Shown here one piece after another: positions 1 through 9,400 of a stretch of 64,000 bases of DNA. The stretch's first letter is position 1. Each line of letters opens with the position of its first letter. The DNA lies in assembly GCA_016207095.1 (NCBI GenBank), contig JACQQF010000054.1, forward strand, positions 1 to 64,000. The letters are read 5' to 3'. The stretch comes from Candidatus Methylomirabilota bacterium. Lineage in GTDB: Bacteria; Methylomirabilota; Methylomirabilia; Methylomirabilales; Methylomirabilaceae. The notes under the pieces are model-generated. The model had not been told where the DNA came from and did not search any database. It saw only the letters and a list, made by a program, of their open reading frames with translations. A program made the position numbers and the translations under genes.

Positions 1-152
1 CCGGACGGAGGGGTCGCCTGTCGGCACCATGCCCGGCAGTGGGCAGCGGCTGTAAGGAGATCATGTACCATTTGACCGACCGAGTCCGAATAACGCTGCA
101 ACCGGAGACAAGGCGCGATCAGACGTACACACCGGTTGTCTCCAGACCTGGC
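1..152. other. window edge, no supported gene
   Basis: This is the sequence downstream of the first RHS gene. A plus-strand reading frame with a purine-rich ribosome-site-like stretch starts near 63. It continues straight through the antisense of the RHS C-terminus and looks like a shadow, so I call no gene here. Confidence 0.5.
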
Positions 153-3100
153 CTAACTCGCTCCGCAATGGCACGGCCCTTTCGATCGGTCGCAAGGAAT
201 GTGTCCGATCCCACCGCCCGCACATCTGCAAGAAGTCGCCGGTCCGCAGGAGGGCTTCGGCCCCATCGGGGGCTTAGGACCGCCGCCTGCTCCACCACCG
301 CTAGGTGGCGTAGGACCGCCGCCACCCCCGCCGCCATGCGGCACGAGACCCTGCCAGGGAATCCGGGAATCAGAGGGTGGGCGGCCCATCGGCGGGCAGG
401 GGCCTTCGGGCTGCCAGTACTGCACCGTCATCCCCGGCGTCTGCTCGAAGTAGCACCACACCCCTTGGCCAGCTCCGGGGCCACTTGGCCCGCCCGTCCC
501 AGCCGTGGGGGGCTCTCCGGTACCGGGCTGGGGCTTCAGGCCTGGCTGTTCTACGGGCTGACCGCCGCCTGCCGCCCCGGACGTTACAGGGGCAGGCGGA
601 ATCCCACCCCCGAACGGTTCCTCACCGGCCCCCTTGACCCCAGGCTGCTCCCCTGATGTTTCCTTTTTCTTTTCATCAGCTACGATCGTTACTGTGGCCG
701 AAGCGCTTGCGCCTCCATGGGTGGCTGTAGCACGCCATCGCCCCGGCCAGTCACCTATTATGGTTGGACCGGTACTCCATGCCGCCACACCGGTCAGATC
801 AACATTGACGTCTGGTTTGTCGGAATACTCCCCGATCGCTCTACAGCTTGCACTCTGGCCCACCTTAATCTTTGACGGTGAGCAGAAAACCCCAAACCTT
901 GTAAGGACCCTCTTGAGGGGGGGTGGTGTCTCTCCCCCATCGCCTCCATCTGGTGGTTTATCACCCTTCCCGGTAGCGGTGGATGGGGGTGGTCTTAGTC
1001 TGGCCAGACAGCTTTTGGCCCGCTCTTCAATGCCCTCCCCAAGACCCCCAAGCCCCATACCAGCAATCGCTCTAGCGGCCTCCTCGATCTGGCCTTCAGG
1101 CAGGCCAATGGCATCGCAGAGGGGAAGGGCCTTCAGCTCCACAAGAAGGGCATCGGCAAACTTCAAGCCCTCGTATGCGCGGTTCCTGCCGCCCTCTGCA
1201 ATTGCAATGAACCGTCCAAATACAGGGGGATATTCTTTGGCTTGAAGACGCTCGACCAGCGAGGCCAGGCGCTGATCTACCTGCGCTGCATCCGCAGGGA
1301 AGGCCGCCCTGATCTTGTGAACACTGTCGAGCAGTGCGGTTTTTAGAGGCATTATGCCCTCAAACGCGCCTCTGGCGAGTTCAACCTGATTCCTGATCTC
1401 ATTGAGGTGGTCTGCAGCCGAGTTTGCCGCCGCACCGATCTGTGCCAAGATGCCCTGTCCACCCCCGAGGCTCCGCCTGGCCTGCTCAGACTGGGCCTTG
1501 ATCTGGCGAAGCTTCGCCATCGCCTCCTCCGCCTGCCGATAGTTCTGGGCAACTCCCTGCGCAAGAGGCTTCGCCGCACTTGCCAACTGCAAGGCCTTGT
1601 TTATCTCATCGGTAGACTGACAGGCCTTTACCTTATTCCAGCTCTCCTCAATCCCCTTCTCGACCCGCTCGGCATACCGCTTGGCATTAGCCGTTCTGGA
1701 CGCCACCTCTCCCATGAGTTGTTCAACCGCTCTGCAGGCGGCGGAGGCCTTGGCGATCGGTCCAGCCAGCCCTTTGAGCTGGCCGAGGAGATTGGAAGCG
1801 GTCGTTGCTGCCTGTTCTGCTGCCTGAGCGGCATTCTGGGCCTTTGCAAGTGCCGCATCAATCTTGTTCCTTAACGCCGCAATCTGTCCGTCAGCTTTCC
1901 TTTCCAGACCGGCTATGATCTGTTCCATGTTCTCAAGATTCTTTCGCTGCTGGGCCTCCTGTGCAGCAAGGGCCTGCCGCCTGTCAAGGAGGTCCTTGAC
2001 CTGTTGAGCGCCCTCCCCCGCCACCTGAACCCAGCCGTACCCTCCGGCCGCAAGGAGAACAGGAACGGAAAGGCCGGCGGCGGCGGCGGCCTCAGCAATG
2101 GCAATCCCTATGGCAGCGCCTATACCAACCTCTATCAGACAATCTTGATACCCTTTGCCAAGCTCAAGACAGGAGGCAAGCTGTAACGCCGCAGCAGCGC
2201 CAACCAGGACCAAACCGCCCCTCCCTCCCTTGATACCTGGCTCTGTCCCTGGAGCTGGAGCCTCGCCGGGACGCGGTAGTTCGACCGTCCCCGCCCCCGG
2301 CCTTGGAGGCTGCATACGAACCGTATTCCTGCCGGTTCGAGGGGCGGCGCCGACAGTGCCTCCTTCCGACGCAGGCAGTCTGGCCCTGAGGTTGCTCAAC
2401 TCCGCCTTGGCATCCGCCAACCCCTGCCGGACGTTATTCCGGTACTTTTCTGCCACCCCCGGCCAACCGGGATCCTGTTGCCCCCACCGGTCCACAAACG
2501 GTTCTTCAAGCCTTCTAGCCCACGCCTCGTGACTAGGTCGTTCCAGGTCCGTAATTACACGCTCAAGCACATCGATCTTCTTGGCGATGTTTTCTGCCGT
2601 ATCTGGAAGGTTCACGTAATCTCCCCGCCACTCATACAGCCCCATCGGGTCAATATATCGAAGCGGGTTGTTCCGGACATACAGGTAAGGGTTGAGGGTA
2701 AGGGGCTGGGATAAACGGGGGGGAGCCGGATCGGGAGAGAGGAAGCGGCCAAGGACCGGATCGTAGTAACGGGCTCTCTGGTAATACAGGCCGATGCCTT
2801 CATCCCACTCCCGCCCAGTAAAGGTGAAGGGGTTCGGGATGGAGCCCTGGCGGCCGATTATCCGGCCAAATGGATCGTAGTCATACCTTGAAACGATTGC
2901 ACCCTGATCGTCGGTAAGGAGTCTTATGTTTCCCAACCGATCAGGATGATAGTAATAGCTCTTTCCCTCACGGATCATGGCTAACGGCCGATCTATGCCG
3001 GGGGCATACACATAGGCAGCCCTTGCTACCCTATCTTCACCAACCTCCTCGATCAGGTCAAAGCCATCATAAAGGAAGTGGGTCAACCCCTTCTGATCCC

Positions 3101-6100
3101 TCCTCCAGGCCCTTGTCCCGCTTGCGGTGTAGCCGAATGTGGTTGTGGCCCCGTCTGAAGCCACCGCCTTGATCAACCTGCCCTCAGGGTCGTAACCGTA
3201 ACTTGTCGCTGCGCCTGGTGAGCGTCGTTGGGCAAGATTGCCCATCTCGTCATAGCCGAACCGCTCAGCCCCTGCCTCCAAGAGTCGGTCTGACGCATCG
3301 TATCGGTACCTGGTCAGAACCCCATCCTGCTCCATGGAGGCCCTGCCGCCCCCCGGCTGATACCTGTATGTAACCAACCGTTCAGATCCCTTCTCCTCCG
3401 TAAGCTGATTCAGGCCATCATACTGGTAGGTGATCGTCCCTTTAAGCGAATCCTCTATCGAGACCAGATTCCCCACCTTATCATAGCCGTAAATATAGGC
3501 GGCCAGGGTCACCCCCTTGGGATCAAGGTAGCTTATCCTGCGTATTCGGCCTGCCCCATCGTACTCCCAGCTTCCCGTAATCCCATTGGGATAGCGCAAG
3601 GCCGTAGGCCTTCCCTCCAGGTCATACTCGAAGGATAGGCTCTTGGCATCAGGGAGGGTGATGATACTGAGGCGTCTTACACTGTCATACCCATACTTGA
3701 CCTGGTAGCCCTGTAAATCGGTAAGGACGGTTCTGAGACCTTTTGGATCGTAGACATAGCCGAGAGACCTCTTTATGGCCGGATAATCGGTCTTTACAAG
3801 GCGTCCGGCCTTGTCGTAGCTCATCTGTACAGGAAAACGACCATCATCGAGGGAGATGGGCCTGCCCAATGGATCGTACTGATAGCTGATCCGTTTTCCA
3901 TCCGGCAGGTTCTTCTCTACCAGACGCCCCGCCTTATCGTGCTTATAATGGGTCACCCTTCCTGTGGGATCCGTGACGCTGCTTATGCGCCCGACCAGAT
4001 CATAGGAGCGACGCCATGCTCGACCGTCAGGATCGGTGATCAGGGTCATATGGCCCATGGCATCGTATGCATATCTGCTCACCCCGCCTTCAGGCCGTCT
4101 GATCTCAACCAATCTGCCTGCGGGATCGTACTCATACCGGCCCACAATCCCCCCAGGCTCCTGGGCGGCGGTCAGGTAGCTTCCTGAGTACTGAAACCGT
4201 TTCACCCGTCCCAGGGTGTCTGTAAGGCTTAAGAGACGGCCCAATGGATCCACTTGGTAACCCGTTGAAGCCCCAAGAGGATCGACCCGGCTAAGAAGGC
4301 TACCGAAGGCATCCCGCTTAAGCTCCCTGATGACCCCCTTTCCTCGTTCCTCAGCAATAAGATTACCTAACGGATCGTACCGGTAGCTGATCTCAAGCCC
4401 GCTGGCCGACCTTTCCTTGAGAAGCTCCCCGGATGGGCCATACTGATAGCTGGTGACCTGCAAATCGCCATCGGTCCACTTGGTCATATTTCCCATGGAA
4501 TCGTAACTGAAACGCTCTGTACGATTCCCTGGATGGGTAACGGCGATAAGGCGACCTGTCGCATCATACTGGTAGCGGGTTGTCTGACCTGTTGGATCGT
4601 GCTCAGCCAGCAGCCTACCCCGCGCGTCGTACTCAAACTTGCTGACAGCTCCCAAGGGGTCTGTGATCCCGATAAGGCGGCCCTTACTGTCATACGCATA
4701 GCGGGTTACACCGCCCATTGGGTCGGTAAGGCTCACCAGCCGATTGTGATCGTCATAACTTCTTAAGGTGATCCCTCCGAGAGGGTGAACATCTTTTATT
4801 GGGTTTCCATACCGGTCGTACCCGAATTGGGAGAGCTCACCCGACGCGCCGGTTATCCCCTTGAGGCGACCATCCTGATGGTATGAGAACCTTCTTTCCG
4901 GCGCACCATACCCCTGTATGCTTGCGACGCTCCCGTCTGGGTGATAGGTGAAGGCCGCGACGGTCTCCGTCCCAAGCTTGACGGCCGTGAGGTTGCCGTG
5001 GCCGTCGTATTCGAAGACCTGTTTGGTCCCGTCGGAACGGGTGATCGTCTTCACCCATGAACTGTCGCCCAGATACTCGAATCGAGTGGCCTGCCTGAGC
5101 GAGTTCTCGACCGCGAGAGTGCGACCGAGGGTATCGTACCTGATGCGCGATGTCGCGCCCGTGGAGCCGGTGACCGATAGTGGACGACCTGCTGCGTCGT
5201 ACTCGAACACACTCGTGCGGCCAAGGGGATCAGTCACCTCCTGCCGCCGCTTGTCCTTACTCCACTGGGTTGTCGTGACTCCGCCGAGAGGGTCAGTGTA
5301 GCGCAGTCGGCTTCCTGTATCATCGTACTCGTAGCGCTCCCTGCTTCCGTCTGCCCAACTGCGGCTCATGACCCGTCCCCTGAAGTCGTAGGCAAACTTG
5401 ACGATGCCGGATTGCGGGTCCTCGATACGGGCGAGTTCCCCGCCCGTATAGTACTTGTACCGGGTGGGCGGCCTCGGCGGGAGTTGCACTTTCGAGAGTT
5501 CATGATTGCTGTAGGCATACCGGACTGTCGCCCCGGTCGAACTCTCAATCAGGGTCACCCGACCCGTCTTATCAGTCGTGAATCTGAGGTGACTCGCGCG
5601 CGGCCCTTCGATCCTGGCCAGACGCCCACTAGGGCCATAGTGAAAGACTACCCGGTTTCCGTTCCGATAGTCCCGCTCCACCAGCCGCCCTTGAGCGTCA
5701 AAGGTCTCCTTGGTGCCATCCAGCTTTGTGCGGGTCGCCCGGCCATCCTTGTCGAAGACGACCCGCTCCCCGGAAGCAGTCTTATAGCCGGCCCTGCTCC
5801 CCTCCAAGGCGAATTGCACCGTCACTCCCGCATCCTCGATCATGACGAGCGAGCCGGCACGAAGCAGGCGACTCTCCCAGTTCAGCCGCCACCGCCTTCC
5901 CAGAAGCCCCGGCTCGCGCCGCCGGTCCTCGAGCGAGCGCCGAATCTCCAGAGTGACCGGACCAGCTTGCACAGTTAGGTCACTAGCCGTCAGAAAAAGC
6001 CGGCCTGACCGGGGATCGATGATCTCTAGGGCTTCAAGCGAGGGAACAGCCGGCAGAAGGACGGAGATGGCGAGCACAGGAATCAGGGCGAGGTTGGATA

Positions 6101-6128
6101 GGCGCTGTCGATACGCAGAGCGCTTCAC
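153..6128 (-). CDS. Large exported RHS/YD-repeat protein with coiled-coil, Ig-like and Pro/Gly-rich C-terminal extension (RHS copy 1)
   Basis: The protein has 1991 residues. The start is GTG, with GGAGG about 9 nt upstream. A hydrophobic Sec-type signal covers roughly residues 10-32. An N-terminal RHS-associated domain (EIIDPRSG) follows, then dozens of YD repeats (patterns such as YDxxGRL), and the RHS core domain with PFTFTGREWD and RARYYDPVLGRFLSPDP near residue 1130. Beyond the core, where polymorphic toxins usually sit, there is instead a hydrophobic stretch, a long Ala/Gln-rich coiled coil, an Ig-like (Big-type) module (FGVFCSPSKIKVGQSASC), a Pro/Gly-rich linker and a Cys-rich end (GPCHCGAS). 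It is probably a secreted or surface shell-forming protein. I recognise no toxin domain. It is about 2 kb of domain-by-domain kin to the next gene. Confidence 0.9.
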   Translation of the reverse strand: MKRSAYRQRLSNLALIPVLAISVLLPAVPSLEALEIIDPRSGRLFLTASDLTVQAGPVTLEIRRSLEDRRREPGLLGRRWRLNWESRLLRAGSLVMIEDAGVTVQFALEGSRAGYKTASGERVVFDKDGRATRTKLDGTKETFDAQGRLVERDYRNGNRVVFHYGPSGRLARIEGPRASHLRFTTDKTGRVTLIESSTGATVRYAYSNHELSKVQLPPRPPTRYKYYTGGELARIEDPQSGIVKFAYDFRGRVMSRSWADGSRERYEYDDTGSRLRYTDPLGGVTTTQWSKDKRRQEVTDPLGRTSVFEYDAAGRPLSVTGSTGATSRIRYDTLGRTLAVENSLRQATRFEYLGDSSWVKTITRSDGTKQVFEYDGHGNLTAVKLGTETVAAFTYHPDGSVASIQGYGAPERRFSYHQDGRLKGITGASGELSQFGYDRYGNPIKDVHPLGGITLRSYDDHNRLVSLTDPMGGVTRYAYDSKGRLIGITDPLGAVSKFEYDARGRLLAEHDPTGQTTRYQYDATGRLIAVTHPGNRTERFSYDSMGNMTKWTDGDLQVTSYQYGPSGELLKERSASGLEISYRYDPLGNLIAEERGKGVIRELKRDAFGSLLSRVDPLGASTGYQVDPLGRLLSLTDTLGRVKRFQYSGSYLTAAQEPGGIVGRYEYDPAGRLVEIRRPEGGVSRYAYDAMGHMTLITDPDGRAWRRSYDLVGRISSVTDPTGRVTHYKHDKAGRLVEKNLPDGKRISYQYDPLGRPISLDDGRFPVQMSYDKAGRLVKTDYPAIKRSLGYVYDPKGLRTVLTDLQGYQVKYGYDSVRRLSIITLPDAKSLSFEYDLEGRPTALRYPNGITGSWEYDGAGRIRRISYLDPKGVTLAAYIYGYDKVGNLVSIEDSLKGTITYQYDGLNQLTEEKGSERLVTYRYQPGGGRASMEQDGVLTRYRYDASDRLLEAGAERFGYDEMGNLAQRRSPGAATSYGYDPEGRLIKAVASDGATTTFGYTASGTRAWRRDQKGLTHFLYDGFDLIEEVGEDRVARAAYVYAPGIDRPLAMIREGKSYYYHPDRLGNIRLLTDDQGAIVSRYDYDPFGRIIGRQGSIPNPFTFTGREWDEGIGLYYQRARYYDPVLGRFLSPDPAPPRLSQPLTLNPYLYVRNNPLRYIDPMGLYEWRGDYVNLPDTAENIAKKIDVLERVITDLERPSHEAWARRLEEPFVDRWGQQDPGWPGVAEKYRNNVRQGLADAKAELSNLRARLPASEGGTVGAAPRTGRNTVRMQPPRPGAGTVELPRPGEAPAPGTEPGIKGGRGGLVLVGAAAALQLASCLELGKGYQDCLIEVGIGAAIGIAIAEAAAAAGLSVPVLLAAGGYGWVQVAGEGAQQVKDLLDRRQALAAQEAQQRKNLENMEQIIAGLERKADGQIAALRNKIDAALAKAQNAAQAAEQAATTASNLLGQLKGLAGPIAKASAACRAVEQLMGEVASRTANAKRYAERVEKGIEESWNKVKACQSTDEINKALQLASAAKPLAQGVAQNYRQAEEAMAKLRQIKAQSEQARRSLGGGQGILAQIGAAANSAADHLNEIRNQVELARGAFEGIMPLKTALLDSVHKIRAAFPADAAQVDQRLASLVERLQAKEYPPVFGRFIAIAEGGRNRAYEGLKFADALLVELKALPLCDAIGLPEGQIEEAARAIAGMGLGGLGEGIEERAKSCLARLRPPPSTATGKGDKPPDGGDGGETPPPLKRVLTRFGVFCSPSKIKVGQSASCRAIGEYSDKPDVNVDLTGVAAWSTGPTIIGDWPGRWRATATHGGASASATVTIVADEKKKETSGEQPGVKGAGEEPFGGGIPPAPVTSGAAGGGQPVEQPGLKPQPGTGEPPTAGTGGPSGPGAGQGVWCYFEQTPGMTVQYWQPEGPCPPMGRPPSDSRIPWQGLVPHGGGGGGGPTPPSGGGAGGGPKPPMGPKPSCGPATSCRCAGGGIGHIPCDRSKGPCHCGAS

Positions 6129-6254
6129 CGAGCGGATCCTCCAACGAAGGATGCTTAATCAACTATCTGCAGAAGCTTCACCATTGGTGGTGGCCCTACT
6201 CCCCAAAGCCGATTTAGCTAGTATCTCCTGAAAGGGTCAATGGCGGGGTCATCG

Positions 6255-6453
6255 TCAAGGTCTGCAGCGATCCTCTGCGTCTGCAAGCAGGCGGCAAAAC
6301 GTTGAGAGATCGAGAGCCCGTTGCAGACACTCGCCCGGGCTCATGGCGGCGTACCTTGTCGGATCGCCACATCACACGCTCTTGAGCGGAGCTGATGAGC
6401 CACCGGCGTGCAGCCAGGATCCACAACGCGGGCCCCGCTGGGCGACTCCTCAT
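6255..6453 (-). pseudogene. Frameshifted remnant of the small partner gene found at 12949-13194
   Basis: Read from 6453, the peptide PALWILAARR matches PALWILTAHR of the intact copy. The similarity then moves to another frame (from 6344), giving LQRALDLSTFCRLLADA, which is identical to the intact protein apart from nearby changes, and stopping at 6255. The two halves are in different frames, so the copy is broken. It sits between the two RHS genes, exactly where a tandem duplication would place it. The nucleotidyltransferase that follows the intact copy is absent here. Confidence 0.75.
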
Positions 6454-6486
6454 GAGGTTACAATCCCTTCCTTCCCAATAACCCCT

Positions 6487-9400
6487 TCACATCCCCCCGC
6501 AGTGGCACTTCCCGGTCGCCGGCTTGATGTGGCAGCCTGGCGGACAGCCGCCGCCGGTCGGGGCGACAGTGTCCGGTGGCGGTGTAAGTCCCTGCCAGGG
6601 GATCCGTACCGACCCCGGGTCGCTCGAGGGCTTCATATCAGAAGGAGGACACGGTCCATAAGGGATCGAGTACCATTCCTTCGTCTTCTCCGAGTAGCAC
6701 CAGTACCCCGAAGGCGGGGTTTGCCCCGGGGGCGGCGTTTGCCCCGCGCCTGCCGGAATCGGCTCCTGGCCGGGCTGCTTTATCGGCTCCTTGCCGCCTC
6801 CGGTCACGCCCGAGGTCCCTGGAGCTGCGGGAATGCCGCCGCCGAACGGCTGCTGGCCGGCGCCAGTGATGTCAGGCGGCGGGCCCTTGTCATCGGCAAT
6901 GACGGTCACCGTGGCGGTCGCGCTCATTCCACCGTGCGAGGCCTTTGCAAACCAGGAGCCTGGCCAGTCCCCTACGACGGTCGGCCCGGGGCCCCAGGCC
7001 GCCAAGTGGGTGAGATCGACGGCGACGCCGGGTTGAGTGGAGTATTCGCCGACTGCCCTGCACGAGGATGATTGGCCCACCTTAATCTTACTAGGAGAGC
7101 ATGACACACCGAAACTCTTCAACGTGGGATCGGCAGGTGGCTTATCCCCGCCCGTGGTCGTCACGGGCGCCTGCCCCGGCGTCAGTTTGGCGAGACATGC
7201 CGCCGCCTTCCCGGAGAACCCCTCACCCATCCCACCCATACCCAGAAGGCCAATTGCGCCGGCAGCCTTCTCCACGGCCCCGTCTGCCGGGCTGATCCCT
7301 TCGCAGAGGGGCAAGCCATTGAGGTATTCGAGGCCAGCGTTGGCCTGACTCATGACCTCCCCCGCGCGCTTCGCCTCACGTTCGGCCGAATTCGCAGAGG
7401 CGGGGGCCGTCAAGGCGGCTTCCTGTCCTGCCAGCCGTCCGACAAGGGGCTTAATCCTTTCGTCCGCCTCTCCGAAATCAGAGGGGAACGCCCCTCGGAT
7501 ACTCCAGACCTGCGATAGCATCGCGGCTTTTCGCGTCTTCAGATCGGTCGAGCGATGCTCAGCCCGTTTAGCATCTGTTCGAGCTGTGTCGGCAAAGCTC
7601 GCGGCCGAAGCCGCCTCGGCGCTGATCGTGGCAACGACGGCGGCGGCCTGGCTTCGGGTAGCCCTCGCACTCTCCGCCTGCGCGAGGATCTTCTTCAGGA
7701 GGTCACTGCCTGCGCTTGCCTTCTTGTAATTCGATGCGGCCGCCGATGCCAATTTCTTCGCGGCTTCATAGGCTTCCTTCGCCGTGTTCAATTCGTCCTT
7801 TGACTGGCACGCATCGACCATTGCGCCGGCTCCCGTAAACATCGCCTCTGCCAATTCCGCGTTCTTCGCGGCGTTGGCAGCGGAGGCGCCGATCTGCAGC
7901 GCGACCGTTTCGGCGTTCTGGCAGGCGGCCGAGGCCTGCTCGACCGGGCGCTTCGACCCGTCAAGCTGTCTGAGGAGATTCACGGCGGCGGTCGCGGCGG
8001 TCGATGCCGACTGGGCGGCTGTCTTGGCGGCCGCCTCAGCTTCTGCTACCTGGGCTCTCAGGGCCGCGAGCTGGCCATCAATCTCTCCCTCAAGTTTACC
8101 CACGATCTCCTCGAGCCTGTTGCGATTCGCCTGCTGCTGGGCTTGTCGCGCTGCCTCGGCCTGCTGACGCTGTTTCCGTTCCTCCCAGTCTCTGTTCAGT
8201 TCAACGATCCCCTCCTTGATACTGATCACGCCGGAGGCGGCGGTGAGGACCAGCGCACCTGTCGGACCGATCACCGCGACCACCACCCCGCCCACGGCGA
8301 GCCCAACCGCCATCTCAGTCGCGCACTGAACAGGGCTCAGCCCCCGCTGGTAACAGTTATACACTTGAGCCGCGGTCATCACGACAGCGAGGGCACCGGC
8401 AGCCGGCTTGCTGATGCCGCCCCCTGTTCCTCCAGGCCCTGGTGTTCCTGGGGCGGGCGCGCCAGGGCGTGGAACAGCAGCCGTCCGGCTGCCGGGTGCG
8501 CCAGGGCGCGAGCCTGCACCCGTCTGCCCAGCTTGGGGCTTTGGAACTTTAATAGTCGGGGTCCTTGGCTGGCCGGTGGGCACGGGCTCCGGGGCAGGAG
8601 AAGGACCCCATGCAGCGGGTCGCCTGGGCTCCAAGCCGGGATGCTTGCTCCGAAGCGCTGCCGCTGCTTCTTCGGCCTCGCTCAGGAACCCCTCAAGCTG
8701 CTCCCGAGGATAAAACTCGGGGCCTTTACCATAGTTCTGCAAGCGAGCGCGCGTATTCTGAATTACCTCTTCCTTATGCCAAAGCCATTCCTCGGGGGGA
8801 ATCTCAAGTCCTAATGGGTCAACAAAGCGGACAGGATTATTCCTAACATAGAGGTACGGGTTTAACTCGAGCGGTTCCGTCAGGCGGGGCGCCACCGGGT
8901 CTGTCGTGAGGAACCGACCGAGCGTCGGGTCATAGTAACGGGCCCGGTAGTAGTAAAGTCCGGTGCTCGAATCGAATTCGCGCCCGGTGAAGGTGAAGGG
9001 ATTCGGGACGGAGCCGCGTTGCGTCCTCAACCTGCCAAACAAGTCGTAGTCGTAGGTGGCCACAACCTGGCCCTGCTCGTCGGTGAGGTGAGTGACGCTC
9101 CCCAGACGGTCGGCATGGTAGTAATAGGTCTTGCCGTCGCGAATCATCGCTAACGGCCGGTCGATCCCGGGGCCGTGAACGTAGGTCGCTTTGAGGCTTC
9201 CGCCCTCCCCCAACTCCTGGATCAGGTCGAAGCCATCATAGAGATAGTAGGTCAGACCTTGCTGATCTTTCTTCCAGACACGCTCACTCGTCGGCGCGTA
9301 GCCGAAGGATGTCGTTCCCCCGTCGAGCCCCGCGACCTTTACCAACTGGTCTTCTGCGCCATACTCATAGACCGTCGCGCCGCTCGCCCCCTTGCGGCCG

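Noticed and set aside
39..656. Plus-strand reading frame starting near a ribosome-site-like stretch at 54-62
   Set aside because: It runs antisense through the Gly/Pro-rich end of RHS copy 1, with low-complexity Arg-rich translation; no family resemblance.
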